64,000 nucleotides of DNA, from contig NZ_JALMDK010000004.1 of NCBI RefSeq assembly GCF_023094165.1, positions 124,001 through 188,000 of the forward strand. Reading direction: 5' to 3'. The position numbers were made by a program, and so were the translations under genes. Origin of the DNA: Crossiella sp. S99.2 (GTDB taxonomy: Bacteria > Actinomycetota > Actinomycetes > Mycobacteriales > Pseudonocardiaceae). Positions 27,478-35,834 of the stretch are shown here, one piece after another. Within the stretch, counting starts at the first letter, position 1; every line of letters begins with the position of its first letter. The notes beneath the pieces were generated by a model. That model ran no database searches, had not been told where the DNA came from, and saw only the letters and a program-made list of their open reading frames with translations.

Positions 27478-28239
27478 GTGACAGACCAGCCGAAGCCGGA
27501 GCAGCCGGGCCAGCCGGAGCAGCAGCCCAGTCCGGCGCAGTTCTACCCGTCGGCGCCGCCGCCTCCGCCGGAGGCGCCAGCCGGCTACCCGCAGCCGTAC
27601 CAGCCGTACGGTCAGGCGCCGGTTCCCGGCAACACCAACGGGTTCGCCATCGCGGCGCTGGTGCTGGGCATCATCCCGGGCATCATCACCAACGTGCTCG
27701 CGGTGATCTTCGGGCTGGTCTCGCTCAACCAGATCAAGCAGCGGGCCGACCGCGGCAAGGGCATGGCCATCGCCGGGATCGTGGTCGCCGGGGTCTGGCT
27801 CGCGCTGTGGGCGACGCTGATCGCGGTCGCGATCAACACCCAGGCCACCCGCAATGAGGCCGGTCAGGTCGTGGACTCCGGACGGCTGAGCGTGTTCAAG
27901 CTGAACGTGGGCGACTGCTTCGACGGGGTCAAGGAGGGCAAGGCGATCACCTCGGTGACCGCCCAGCCCTGCGACAAGCCGCACGAGGCCGAGGTCATGG
28001 ACCGCTTCCCGATGCCGGCCGCGCCCGAGTACCCGGGTGAGGCGAAGGTGACCAGCGACGTGGAGACCGAGTGCAGCGAGCGCCTGGAAGGCATGCTGCC
28101 GCCGGCCACCCTGGAGAAGCTGGAGCTGTACTACTTCTACCCGACGGCTTCGTCCTGGCGGACCGGTGATCGCACCGCGGTGTGCGTGGTCACCGGCCAG
28201 AAGGGCACCAAGCTGACCGAGAAAATCGCCAAGCGCTAA
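27478..28239 (+). CDS. DUF4190 plus septum-formation domain protein
   Basis: A 253-residue membrane protein starting at GTG 27478. It has a Pro/Gln-rich N-tail (about 45 residues), a DUF4190 two-helix domain with the LNQIKQRADRGKGMAI loop, and an extracytoplasmic C-terminal domain of the septum-formation type (VGDCFDG, TAQPCDKPHEAEV, ETECSERL, CVVTG). The four conserved Cys probably form disulfides. It shares its membrane core with the upstream gene, suggesting duplication with gain of the outer domain. Its stop overlaps that of convergent azlD by four bases. Confidence 0.82.
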   Translation: MTDQPKPEQPGQPEQQPSPAQFYPSAPPPPPEAPAGYPQPYQPYGQAPVPGNTNGFAIAALVLGIIPGIITNVLAVIFGLVSLNQIKQRADRGKGMAIAGIVVAGVWLALWATLIAVAINTQATRNEAGQVVDSGRLSVFKLNVGDCFDGVKEGKAITSVTAQPCDKPHEAEVMDRFPMPAAPEYPGEAKVTSDVETECSERLEGMLPPATLEKLELYYFYPTASSWRTGDRTAVCVVTGQKGTKLTEKIAKR

Positions 28240-28544
28240 GGGATTCCGGCCAGCCGGAGTCCGGCGGCAGTGCCCGCGGCGAGCAGCACGACCACCGCGA
28301 ACGGCAGCTTCCGCCACGCGGCCAGGGCCCCGACCAGCACACCCGCTGGTCGGGCCCAGCCGCTGAAGACCTGCCCGTCCAGCACGGCCTGGGTGAGCAC
28401 CAGCGCGGACAGCAACGCGATCGCGGCCAGGGCCAGCCCGCGTTGCAGTTTCTCCGAGATTTCCAGGCGGTCCCGCAGGAACGGCCCGGCGGCGCGTAAG
28501 GCGTAGGTCCCGCCCGCGAGCACCAGGATGGTCGTCAGCGTCAT
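28236..28544 (-). CDS. azlD: Branched-chain amino-acid export subunit AzlD
   Basis: A 102-residue small membrane protein with about three to four TM helices (TTILVLAGGTYALRAAGPFL, LALAAIALLSALVLTQAVL, LPFAVVVLLAAGTAAGL). It forms the small subunit of the AzlCD-type branched-chain amino-acid (or azaleucine) exporter. ATG 28544 overlaps the azlC stop by four bases. The two genes are divergent from an XRE-cupin regulator that probably controls them. Confidence 0.9.
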   Translation of the reverse strand: MTLTTILVLAGGTYALRAAGPFLRDRLEISEKLQRGLALAAIALLSALVLTQAVLDGQVFSGWARPAGVLVGALAAWRKLPFAVVVLLAAGTAAGLRLAGIP

Positions 28545-29230
28545 GCGGCCTTCTTCTTCCAGTTCGGCACGGGCAGGGCGGCGGCCAGGCCGAGCAGGCC
28601 CAGCAGCACCGGCAGTCCGGGCGGCAGCAGGGGTGCGGTGGCCACCGCGATCACCCCGCCCAGGATCGCCACCCGGCGCGGGGTCTTGTCCGCCAGCTGC
28701 GGCAGGATCAGCGCGAACATGCCGGCCGGGAACACCGCGTCCAGGCCAAAATCCTTGGGATCGCCCACGGCCGAGCCGATCAGCGCGCCGAGCAGCGTGC
28801 CGGAGTTCCAGGTGACGAACGCGGCGATGCTGGAGGCCCAGTACACCGCGCGGGCCCGGTCGGGATCCTTCTGCGCCAGCGCGAAGGCCACCGACTGGTC
28901 GATCATCAGGTAGCTGCCCAGCATCCTGCTGTACCAGCGACGGCCGAACACCCCGCCCACGGCCAGGCCGAAGGGCAGCAGCCGCGCGTTGACCAGCAAC
29001 CCGGCCAGCACGGTGGCCAGCGGACCGGCGCCGGCCGCGGCCACCCCGACCGCGGTGAACTGGGCGCCGCCGGCGAAGACCAGTACGGACATCGCCACGG
29101 CCAGCCACACGGACAGCCCGGAGGTCACCGCGACCGCCCCGAAGGACATCCCCATCATGCCGCCGGTCAGGGCGGCGGCACTCACATCACGGATGAGTGC
29201 GGAGTCAAGTGTTCGCCATATCGAACGCAT
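28541..29230 (-). CDS. azlC: Branched-chain amino-acid export subunit AzlC
   Basis: A 229-residue large subunit of the AzlCD exporter, with five or more TM helices. It begins MRSIWRTLDSALIRDV, followed by the conserved GMMGMSFGAVAV segment and LSVWLAVAMSVLVFAGGAQF. The start at ATG 29230 fits the family N-terminus. One of two inverted repeats proposed as operators lies across its first codons (29211-29226). It is translationally coupled to azlD. Confidence 0.92.
   Translation of the reverse strand: MRSIWRTLDSALIRDVSAAALTGGMMGMSFGAVAVTSGLSVWLAVAMSVLVFAGGAQFTAVGVAAAGAGPLATVLAGLLVNARLLPFGLAVGGVFGRRWYSRMLGSYLMIDQSVAFALAQKDPDRARAVYWASSIAAFVTWNSGTLLGALIGSAVGDPKDFGLDAVFPAGMFALILPQLADKTPRRVAILGGVIAVATAPLLPPGLPVLLGLLGLAAALPVPNWKKKAA
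29211..29226. promoter_or_regulatory. Candidate XRE operator, copy 1
   Basis: GTTCG-N6-CGAAC, a perfect 5-bp inverted repeat at the 5' end of azlC. A second copy lies 49 bases away at 29260-29275. Their placement around the divergent start region suggests binding by the XRE-cupin regulator. Confidence 0.45.
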
Positions 29231-29259
29231 CGACTCCTATACTGAACACACTAAGGTGC

Positions 29260-29275
29260 GTTCGTCAACGCGAAT
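29260..29275. promoter_or_regulatory. Candidate XRE operator, copy 2
   Basis: GTTCG-N6-CGAAT, matching copy 1 at nine of ten arm positions, 24 bases before the regulator start. A possible -10 TATACT for the regulator lies between the copies at 29238-29243. Confidence 0.45.
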
Positions 29276-29299
29276 ACAAGGACCGCTGGAGCGAACACC

Positions 29300-29866
29300 A
29301 TGACCGACGCCCGCCCCGGCGGCGCACCCCTGCGCACCATCGCAGCCAACCTGCGCCGCGAACGGGACCGCACCGGCCTCACCCTGACCGAGTTGGCCAA
29401 ACGAGCCGGCATCGCCAAGTCCACGCTGTCCCAGCTGGAGTCGGCCAGCGGCAACCCGAGCGTGGAGACGTTGTGGGCGCTGGGGGTGGCACTGGGGGTG
29501 CCGTTCTCGCGGTTGGTGGAGCCGCCGGTGGCGCAGGTGCGGGTGATCCGGGCCGGGGAGGGGCCGGGGGTGACCTCGGAGCAGGCGGCGTTCGTGGGCA
29601 CGTTGTTGTCGGCCTGTCCGCCGGGGGCGCGGCGGGATATCTACGTGATCACGATGGAGCCGGGGCAGGCCCGGCTGGCAGATCCGCATATCCCGGGGTC
29701 GATCGAGCACGCGGTGGTGAGCAGCGGGCGGCTGCGCTGCGGGCCCGCGGAGAGTTCGGTCGAGCTGGCGCCAGGCGACTACGCGGCCTTCCCCGGCGAC
29801 GCCCCGCACGTGTACGAGGCTTTGGCGGCAGGGACGTCGTTCGTGCTGGTGATGGAACACATCTGA
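29300..29866 (+). CDS. XRE-family regulator with cupin sensor domain
   Basis: A 188-residue regulator: an N-terminal XRE HTH (about residues 10-65; LTLTELAKRAGIAKSTLSQ) and a C-terminal cupin_2 domain (about 105-185; EHAVVSSGRLRCG and LAPGDYAAFPGDAPHVYEA). This class senses small molecules, often amino acids. Divergence from azlCD and the paired GTTCG-N6-CGAA(C/T) repeats suggest it represses or induces the exporter in response to branched-chain amino acids. The start is ATG 29300. It is followed by a bidirectional terminator-like palindrome. Confidence 0.9.
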   Translation: MTDARPGGAPLRTIAANLRRERDRTGLTLTELAKRAGIAKSTLSQLESASGNPSVETLWALGVALGVPFSRLVEPPVAQVRVIRAGEGPGVTSEQAAFVGTLLSACPPGARRDIYVITMEPGQARLADPHIPGSIEHAVVSSGRLRCGPAESSVELAPGDYAAFPGDAPHVYEALAAGTSFVLVMEHI

Positions 29867-29898
29867 CCGCCCCACCGTACGACTTGGCCCAACCCGTA

Positions 29899-29943
29899 CG
29901 CCCAGTTTGCCCAACCCGGCGTACGAGTTGGGCAAACTGGGCG
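29899..29943. terminator. Bidirectional terminator palindrome (repeat family)
   Basis: A perfect 17-bp stem (29899-29915 with 29927-29943) around an 11-base loop, sitting between the convergent XRE-cupin gene and pdxS. The adjoining sequence (29877-29900) carries TTGGCCCAAC and GTACG elements also found at 39632-39684 and 49207-49273. It is therefore one copy of a dispersed intergenic family that probably works as a two-way terminator. Confidence 0.7.
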
Positions 29944-29949
29944 CGGGGG

Positions 29950-30849
29950 TTACCAGCCTCGGGTGGCGAGGCGCTGGGAGTCGGGGAGGTCGGAGATGTT
30001 GATGCCGACCATGGCCTCGCCCAGGCCGCGGGAGACCTTGGCGACGACGTCGGGGTCGTCGTGGAAGGTGGTGGCCTTGACGATGGCCTCGGCGCGCTTG
30101 GCCGGGTCGCCGGACTTGAAGATGCCGGAGCCGACGAAGACGCCCTCGGCGCCGAGCTGCATCATCATCGCGGCGTCAGCCGGGGTGGCGATGCCGCCCG
30201 CGGTGAACAGGACCACGGGGAGCTTGCCGAGCTGGGCGATTTCCTTGACCAGCTCGTACGGGGCGCGCAGTTCCTTGGCCGCGACGAAGAGTTCCGGCTC
30301 GTCCAGCAGGGTCAGTTTGCGGATGTCGGCGCGGATCTGGCGCATGTGCCGGGTCGCCTCGACCACGTTGCCGGTGCCGGCCTCGCCCTTGGAGCGGATC
30401 ATGGCCGCGCCCTCGCTGATGCGGCGCAGGGCCTCGCCCAGGTTGGTGGCGCCGCAGACGAACGGGACGGTGTAGTCCCACTTGTCGATGTGGTGGGCCT
30501 CGTCGGCGGGGGTCAGCACCTCGGACTCGTCGATGTAGTCCACGCCGATCGACTGCAGCACCTGGGCCTCGGCGAAGTGGCCGATGCGGGCCTTGGCCAT
30601 GACCGGGATGGACACGGCGGCGATGATGCCGTCGATCATGTCCGGGTCGCTCATCCGGGCGACGCCGCCCTGGACCCGGATGTCGGCGGGGACCCGCTCC
30701 AGGGCCATCACCGCGACGGCGCCGGCGTCCTCGGCGATCTTGGCCTGCTCCGGGGTGACCACGTCCATGATCACGCCGCCCTTGAGCATCTCGGCCATGC
30801 CGCGCTTGACCCGCGCGGTGCCGACGGCCTGGATGTCACTGGAGGTCAC
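29950..30849 (-). CDS. pdxS: Pyridoxal 5'-phosphate synthase lyase subunit PdxS
   Basis: A 299-residue TIM-barrel PLP synthase that condenses ribose 5-phosphate, glyceraldehyde 3-phosphate and ammonia from PdxT. The N-terminus [21 protein letters not shown] carries the conserved Lys residues; [23 protein letters not shown] and [16 protein letters not shown] are family signatures. GTG 30849 gives the usual length, with AGGA five bases upstream; a longer reading to 30915 is unsupported. It lies 6.5 kb from pdxT. Confidence 0.97.
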   Translation of the reverse strand: MTSSDIQAVGTARVKRGMAEMLKGGVIMDVVTPEQAKIAEDAGAVAVMALERVPADIRVQGGVARMSDPDMIDGIIAAVSIPVMAKARIGHFAEAQVLQSIGVDYIDESEVLTPADEAHHIDKWDYTVPFVCGATNLGEALRRISEGAAMIRSKGEAGTGNVVEATRHMRQIRADIRKLTLLDEPELFVAAKELRAPYELVKEIAQLGKLPVVLFTAGGIATPADAAMMMQLGAEGVFVGSGIFKSGDPAKRAEAIVKATTFHDDPDVVAKVSRGLGEAMVGINISDLPDSQRLATRGW

Positions 30850-31007
30850 TGGTGTCCTGCCCAACTGTGCTCTGAAGTGGGAAAACCCACTCCGGTGGAT
30901 GACTGGGAACCACATGCTACGTCCGCGCGCGGCCCCTCAAAGTGGCCAATTCCGCGCGATTTGAGCAGGCCAGTTACCCGCGTCACGCCACTCCCCCGGA
31001 CGGTGGC

Positions 31008-31523
31008 TCAGCCTGCGCCGAACCGCCAGCGGGTCATGCTCTCCCCGTCCCGCGCCCAGCCGAAGACCACCCGCGGCCGCACCAGGTAGGCCGGGCCGCC
31101 CTGACCGCCCTCGCCGGCCAGCCGCCCGTCGGCCAGGTGCAGGGTCCAGCGGTACTTCTCGCGCAGGGCCTCGGCCAGCCGCAGCAGGTCCAGCTGGGCG
31201 GTGACCAGGGCGGCCTCGCCCTCCACGATGACCACCTCGTCGCCGCTTTCCAGGTGCACGCTGATCTCCCGGCTCACCGCCAGGTTGCGCACCGCGGCCG
31301 ACCCGGTCACGAAGCAGAAACCCGCTGGTAGCCACACCCCCCACACCGGCCGGGTGTGCGGTCGCCTGCCCGCGCTCGCGGTGGCGATCCAGTAGTTGCG
31401 GGCGTCCTCCAGGCGGTAGCGCGCCCAGTCCCAGTCGAGCAGGTGCGCGCCGGTGGCCCGGACACCGCCGCGGCTGGGCCGGGAGGTGCGCGGACGGGGC
31501 AGCGGGGTCAGCAGCTCACTCAT
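31008..31523 (-). CDS. Pyridoxamine-phosphate-oxidase-like (PPOX) protein
   Basis: A 171-residue split-barrel protein of the PPOX/FMN- or F420-binding superfamily. Landmarks are NYWIATASAGRRPHTRPVWGVWL, the strand FCFVTGSAAVRNLAVSREISVHLESG, and VVIVEGEAALV. ATG 31523 is chosen; the upstream extension to 31607 lacks similarity. It may be an F420-dependent reductase; cofactor and substrate are unknown. It lies upstream of pdxS on the same strand (158-base gap) and is divergent from the EF-G-like gene. Confidence 0.8.
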   Translation of the reverse strand: MSELLTPLPRPRTSRPSRGGVRATGAHLLDWDWARYRLEDARNYWIATASAGRRPHTRPVWGVWLPAGFCFVTGSAAVRNLAVSREISVHLESGDEVVIVEGEAALVTAQLDLLRLAEALREKYRWTLHLADGRLAGEGGQGGPAYLVRPRVVFGWARDGESMTRWRFGAG

Positions 31524-31650
31524 CACCGCAATTAGTACTCCCGGATGGTGCGCGCGCCCTGGGGTGGACGCCACCGGGGCATCGGGTGTGAGATCGGACA
31601 CATCCAACGCGCGGTCGGATCAGGCCGGCCGTTCGGGAGGTGGAAGTGCC

Positions 31651-33735
31651 ATGGGCACCAAGCACACGGACAACGGCCATGCCGGCGGCCAGGTCGCTGT
31701 AGCCGACCCCACCAAGGTGCGCAACGTCGTGCTGGTCGGACCGTCGGGTTCCGGGAAGACCACGCTCACCGAGGCGTTGCTGGCGGCGGCGGGGGTGATC
31801 AACCGCACCGGCTCGGTCACCGAGGGGACCACGGTGTGCGACCACGATCCGGCGGCGGTGCGGCAGCAGCGTTCGGTCGGGCTGTCGGTGGCCCCGTTCC
31901 TGCACCGCGAGGTCAAGGTCAACCTGATCGACACCCCGGGGTACGCGGATTTCGTCGGTGAGCTGCGCGCCGGGTTACGCGCCGCCGACGCCGCGCTGTT
32001 CGTGGTGTGCGCGGCCGAGGGCGTGGACGCGGCCACGGTGACGCTGTGGCAGGAGTGCGCCGCGGTGGGCATGCCGCGCGCGGTGGTCATCGCCCGCTGT
32101 GACCACCAGCGCGCCGACATCGACGCGGAGATCGCCGCCTGCCGGGAAGCCTTCGGCGAGGGCGTGCTGCCGCTGTACCTGCCGCTGCGGGCAGGCGGCG
32201 AGGTGTCCGGGCTGGTCGGGTTGATCACCGGCACGCCCCCGGCGGAGATGGCCGAGGAGTTCGCCGCGGCCAGGGACACGCTGATCGAGGGGATCATCGC
32301 CGAGAGCGAGGACGAGTCCCTGATGGAGCGCTACCTGGAGGGCGAGGACCTGGACCAGGGGGTGCTGATCGCCGATCTGGAGACCGCGGTGGCCCGCGGT
32401 TCCTTCCACCCGGTGATCCCGGTCTGCGCCACCACCGGCCTCGGCGTGCCGGAGTTGCTGGAGATGCTGACCAGGGCCTTCCCCTCCCCCGCCGAGCACG
32501 AACCGCCCGAGGTGACCAGCACCGACGGCATCCCGCGCCCCCGCCTGGCCGCCGACCCGGACGGGCCCCTCGTCGCCGAGGTGGTGCGCACCGCGGTGGA
32601 CTCCTACGTCGGCCGGGTCTCCCTGGTGCGGGTGTTCTCCGGGACGTTGCGGCCGGAGCGGCCGGTGCACATCTCCGGGCACGGCATGGCCGACCGCGGG
32701 CACGAGGACCACGACAGCGACGAACGGGTCGCGCACGTCTACTCGCCGCTGGGCGCGACTTTGCGCGAGGTGCCTTACTGCGTGGCCGGGGACCTGTGCG
32801 CGCTGACCAAGCTCACCTCCGCCGAGACCGGGGACACCGTGTCCGCGCCGGAGGATCCGCTGCTGGTGCGCCCGTGGGACATGCCGGAGCCGTTGCTGCC
32901 GGTGGCGGTGCTGGCCCGCACCCGCAGCGATGAGGACACCCTGGCGCGCAACCTGGCCAAGCTCGCCGCGAGCGATCCGACGCTGCGGCTGGAGCGCAAC
33001 GCCGAAACCCATCAGCTGGTGCTGTGGTGCATGGGCGAGGCGCACGCGGACGTGGTGCTGCAACGGCTGCGGGCCGGTGGCGCGGAGGTGGACACCGAGG
33101 ATGTGCGGGTGCCGCTGCGGGAGACCTTCGCCAAGGCGGGCAGGGGACACGGGCGGCATGTGAAGCAGTCCGGCGGGCACGGCCAGTACGCGGTGTGCGA
33201 TCTGGTGATCGAGCCGCTGCCGCGCGGGTCGGGGCTGGAGTTCGTGGACAAGGTGGTCGGCGGTTCGGTGCCGCACCAGTTCATCCCGAGTGTGGAGAAG
33301 GGGGTGCGCGCCCAGATGGCCAGGGGTTTGCAGTCCGGCTATCCGGTGGTGGACCTGCGGGTGAGTCTGGTCGACGGCAAGGCGCACAGCGTGGACTCCT
33401 CCGACGCGGCGTTCCAGACCGCGGCCTCGCTGGCGATGAAGGAGGCGGCGGCCGCGGCCGGGATCGCGTTGCTGGAGCCACTGGACGAGGTCGCGGTGCT
33501 GCTGCCCGATGACCACCTGGGCACCGTGCTGGGCGATCTGTCCGGCCGCCGCGGCCGGGTGCTGGGCACCGAGGCGTCCGGGTCGGGGCGGACGCTGGTG
33601 CGCGCGGAGGTGCCGTGCACGGAGTTGTTGCGCTACGCCATCGATCTGCGGTCGCTGACCTCGGGCACCGCGACCTTCACCCGCCGTTTCGTCCGCTACG
33701 ACCCACTGCCGGAGGCCATCGCCGCGAAACTGTGA
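31651..33735 (+). CDS. EF-G-like GTPase (EF-G2 type) with altered G motifs
   Basis: A 694-residue translational-GTPase-family protein with all EF-G domains. The start is ATG 31651 after GGGAGG. G1 is GPSGSGKT (residues 30-37). G3 reads DTPGYADF, where canonical EF-G has DTPGH with the catalytic His; Tyr98 replaces it. The guanine-specificity motif NKxD is ARCD (148-151). Domains II-V follow, including the domain IV stretch GHGRHVKQSGGHGQYAVCDLVIEP. This matches the actinobacterial EF-G2 group, whose mycobacterial member was reported to bind nucleotide but lack ribosome-dependent GTPase activity. It is not the housekeeping FusA. Confidence 0.9.
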   Translation: MGTKHTDNGHAGGQVAVADPTKVRNVVLVGPSGSGKTTLTEALLAAAGVINRTGSVTEGTTVCDHDPAAVRQQRSVGLSVAPFLHREVKVNLIDTPGYADFVGELRAGLRAADAALFVVCAAEGVDAATVTLWQECAAVGMPRAVVIARCDHQRADIDAEIAACREAFGEGVLPLYLPLRAGGEVSGLVGLITGTPPAEMAEEFAAARDTLIEGIIAESEDESLMERYLEGEDLDQGVLIADLETAVARGSFHPVIPVCATTGLGVPELLEMLTRAFPSPAEHEPPEVTSTDGIPRPRLAADPDGPLVAEVVRTAVDSYVGRVSLVRVFSGTLRPERPVHISGHGMADRGHEDHDSDERVAHVYSPLGATLREVPYCVAGDLCALTKLTSAETGDTVSAPEDPLLVRPWDMPEPLLPVAVLARTRSDEDTLARNLAKLAASDPTLRLERNAETHQLVLWCMGEAHADVVLQRLRAGGAEVDTEDVRVPLRETFAKAGRGHGRHVKQSGGHGQYAVCDLVIEPLPRGSGLEFVDKVVGGSVPHQFIPSVEKGVRAQMARGLQSGYPVVDLRVSLVDGKAHSVDSSDAAFQTAASLAMKEAAAAAGIALLEPLDEVAVLLPDDHLGTVLGDLSGRRGRVLGTEASGSGRTLVRAEVPCTELLRYAIDLRSLTSGTATFTRRFVRYDPLPEAIAAKL

Positions 33736-33802
33736 GACCGCCTGGTCTGGTTCGGCGCTGCCGTCGCCGGTAGCGTCGAACCCTGGAGCACGCGGGCGGA
33801 GG

Positions 33803-33958
33803 ATGGTCCGGCAGTTCGCGATCGATCCGGAGCTGGAGCCGTGGCTGGTGCACCGCGGTCAGTGACTGGGCACGGTGGTGTTCGGTCGCGAAGGCGCGCA
33901 CTGGCTGACCGTGGTGGCCGGGCATGAGCGGTCGGGACCGGCCAGCGCGGACCGGTAG
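33803..33958 (+). pseudogene. Possible short gene remnant interrupted by TGA
   Basis: After a GGCGGAGG motif, an ATG at 33803 opens a 20-codon frame (ending PWLVHRGQ) stopped by TGA at 33863-33865. The same frame continues as LGTVVFGREGAHWLTVV up to TAG 33956-33958. A TGG-to-TGA change would explain the break. The second half lies opposite the C-terminal tail of pimA, so this may be chance coding. No family was recognised. Confidence 0.25.
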
Positions 33959-34986
33959 ACCGCGTCGAGCTTTCCGGCCACCTCGGCCCAGTCGTATCGC
34001 CGGACCCGGATCCGCCCGGCCGCCGACAGTCGCGCCCGGCGCCCTGGATCGGCCAGCAGCATGGCGATTTTCCCTGCCAGGGCAACGGAATCGCCGACCG
34101 GGAAGGTCTCGCCCGCGCCGCCGAGCACCTCGGTGAAGGCGGCCAGGTCGCTGGCGAGCACGGGCGCGCCGGCGGCCATGGCCTCGGTGAGGACCATGCC
34201 GAAGCTCTCGCCGCCGAGGTTGGGCGCGCAGTAGAGGTCCAGGCCGCGCAGCAGGCGGGCTTTGGTGGCGTCGTCGACCTGGCCGAGCAGGGTGATCCGG
34301 GCGGACAGGGCCGGGCCGGCGGCGCGGTGCAGGGCCGCGGGGTTGCCGGTGCCCGCGATGACCAGGTTCAGGTCCGGGTGGGTGGGCAGCAGGTGGCACG
34401 CGGCGGACAGCAGGACCGGCAGGCCCTTGCGGGGTTCGTCGTAGCGGCCGAGGAAGCCGATCGCGCCGGGTGGCAGCGGCAGTGGGGTGGCCCTGGCGAA
34501 GCGGGCGGCGTCGACGCCGTTGGGGATCTCGATCATGCCGGGGGTGCTGCGGGCGGTGGCGGAGACCGCGATCCGGGTGGTGACGCGGCGCAGCAGTGGC
34601 CGCAGCAACGGGTGGCCCGCGGCCGGGGAACTGGTGTGGAAGGTGGCCACCACCGGGCAGTCGGCCTGGGTGAGGGCGAGCAGGGACAGGCTGGGGGCGG
34701 CGGGTTCATGCAGGTGCAGCAGGTCGGGGCGGTGGGTGCGCAGCCAGCGGCGGACCCGGTGCAGGGCGCGCGGGCCGAAGGCGAGGCGGGCGATGGAGCC
34801 GTTGTAGGGGATGCCGAGCGCGCCGCCTGCGGGGGTGACGTAGTCGGGCAGGGCGGCGTGCCGGGCGGGGGCGAGCACGGCGACCTGGTGGCCGCGGTGG
34901 CGGAGTTCGCGGGCCAGCTCGAGGACGTGGGTCTGCACGCCGCCGGGCACGTCGAAGGAGTAGGGACAGACCAGGCCGATCTTCAC
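33859..34986 (-). CDS. pimA: Phosphatidylinositol alpha-mannosyltransferase PimA
   Basis: A 375-residue GT4 glycosyltransferase that adds the first mannose from GDP-mannose to phosphatidylinositol at the inner membrane face. The N-terminus KIGLVCPYSFDVPGGVQTHV, the acceptor segment around LLHLHEPAAPSLSLLAL, and the C-terminal donor motif GGESFGMVLTEAMAAGAPVLAS are all PimA hallmarks. GTG 34986 overlaps the upstream acyltransferase stop by four bases. The last 25 or so residues (from about GPDRSCP) look non-conserved and overlap a possible gene remnant on the other strand, so the C-terminus may be a recent extension. Confidence 0.95.
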   Translation of the reverse strand: MKIGLVCPYSFDVPGGVQTHVLELARELRHRGHQVAVLAPARHAALPDYVTPAGGALGIPYNGSIARLAFGPRALHRVRRWLRTHRPDLLHLHEPAAPSLSLLALTQADCPVVATFHTSSPAAGHPLLRPLLRRVTTRIAVSATARSTPGMIEIPNGVDAARFARATPLPLPPGAIGFLGRYDEPRKGLPVLLSAACHLLPTHPDLNLVIAGTGNPAALHRAAGPALSARITLLGQVDDATKARLLRGLDLYCAPNLGGESFGMVLTEAMAAGAPVLASDLAAFTEVLGGAGETFPVGDSVALAGKIAMLLADPGRRARLSAAGRIRVRRYDWAEVAGKLDAVYRSALAGPDRSCPATTVSQCAPSRPNTTVPSH

Positions 34987-35834
34987 CGCCGGTCGGTCCA
35001 CACCGGGTGCAGCATGTGCCAGTCGGCGGGGTGCCGGGCCAGGTCGGCGGCGAAGACCCCGGCCAGCCGCTGGGTGGTCTCGGCGACGCCGGTGACCGGC
35101 AGCGCGGGGTGGAAGCGCAGGCCCCAGCCGTGCCGGGTGAACCAGGTGGCGGCGGGCAGCAGGGCGGCGCCGGTGAGTGCGGCCAGGTGCGCGGGCCCGC
35201 CGGGCAGCCGGGCGGGTGCGCCGAAGAAGGTGACCGGCACGCCCGCGCCGGTGAGCACCCGGTCGGCCAGGAGGCAGACGATCCGGTTGGCGCGCAGGCG
35301 TTCCAGCAGCAGTCGTCCGGGTGGGGCGCCGCCGGTGAGCGGCAGGATCTCGAAGCCGAGGGATTCGCGGTAGGCGGTGAAGCGGCGGTACAGCGATTCG
35401 GGGCGCAGGCGTTCGGCGACGGTGGTGAACCGGCCGGCGTGCCCGGTCAGCCACACGCCGGCGATGTCCCAGTTCCCGCTGTGCGGCATGGCCAGGACCA
35501 CGCCGCGCCCGGCGGCCAGCGCGGTGTCGAGGTGCTCGACGCCGGTGGTGGTGATCCGGCGGCGGATGGCGGGCAGGTCCTGGGCGGGCAGGCGGAAGGT
35601 CTCGGCCCAGTAGCGGCCGTAGGAGCGCAGGCCGGCGCGGACGGTGGCGTCCAGGCGGTCGGGGGGCACGATCCGGGCCAGGTTGGCGCGCAGCCGGTGG
35701 CCGGGGCCGAGGTGGGCGGCGCACTGGGCGAGGGTGGCGAACAGGTGCCGGGCGAGGGGGTCGGGCAGGGCGCGGGTGAGCCGCCAGGCCGCCGCGTAAC
35801 CGGTGTCCAGTGCCCGGTCGCGGGCAGCGGTCAC
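34983..35834 (-). CDS. patA: PIM acyltransferase (LpxL/HtrB-like)
   Basis: A 283-residue membrane-associated acyltransferase that places a palmitoyl-type chain on the mannose of PIM1/PIM2. The lysophospholipid-acyltransferase catalytic motif reads LAMPHSGNWDIAGVW, the H-x4-D motif of this family, and later conserved segments include RLRANRIVCLLADR and PVTFFGAPARLPGGPAHLA. The GTG start at 35834 overlaps pgsA by four bases, and its stop overlaps pimA in the same way, giving a tightly coupled pgsA-patA-pimA operon. The name follows the mycobacterial cluster. Confidence 0.93.
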   Translation of the reverse strand: MTAARDRALDTGYAAAWRLTRALPDPLARHLFATLAQCAAHLGPGHRLRANLARIVPPDRLDATVRAGLRSYGRYWAETFRLPAQDLPAIRRRITTTGVEHLDTALAAGRGVVLAMPHSGNWDIAGVWLTGHAGRFTTVAERLRPESLYRRFTAYRESLGFEILPLTGGAPPGRLLLERLRANRIVCLLADRVLTGAGVPVTFFGAPARLPGGPAHLAALTGAALLPAATWFTRHGWGLRFHPALPVTGVAETTQRLAGVFAADLARHPADWHMLHPVWTDRR

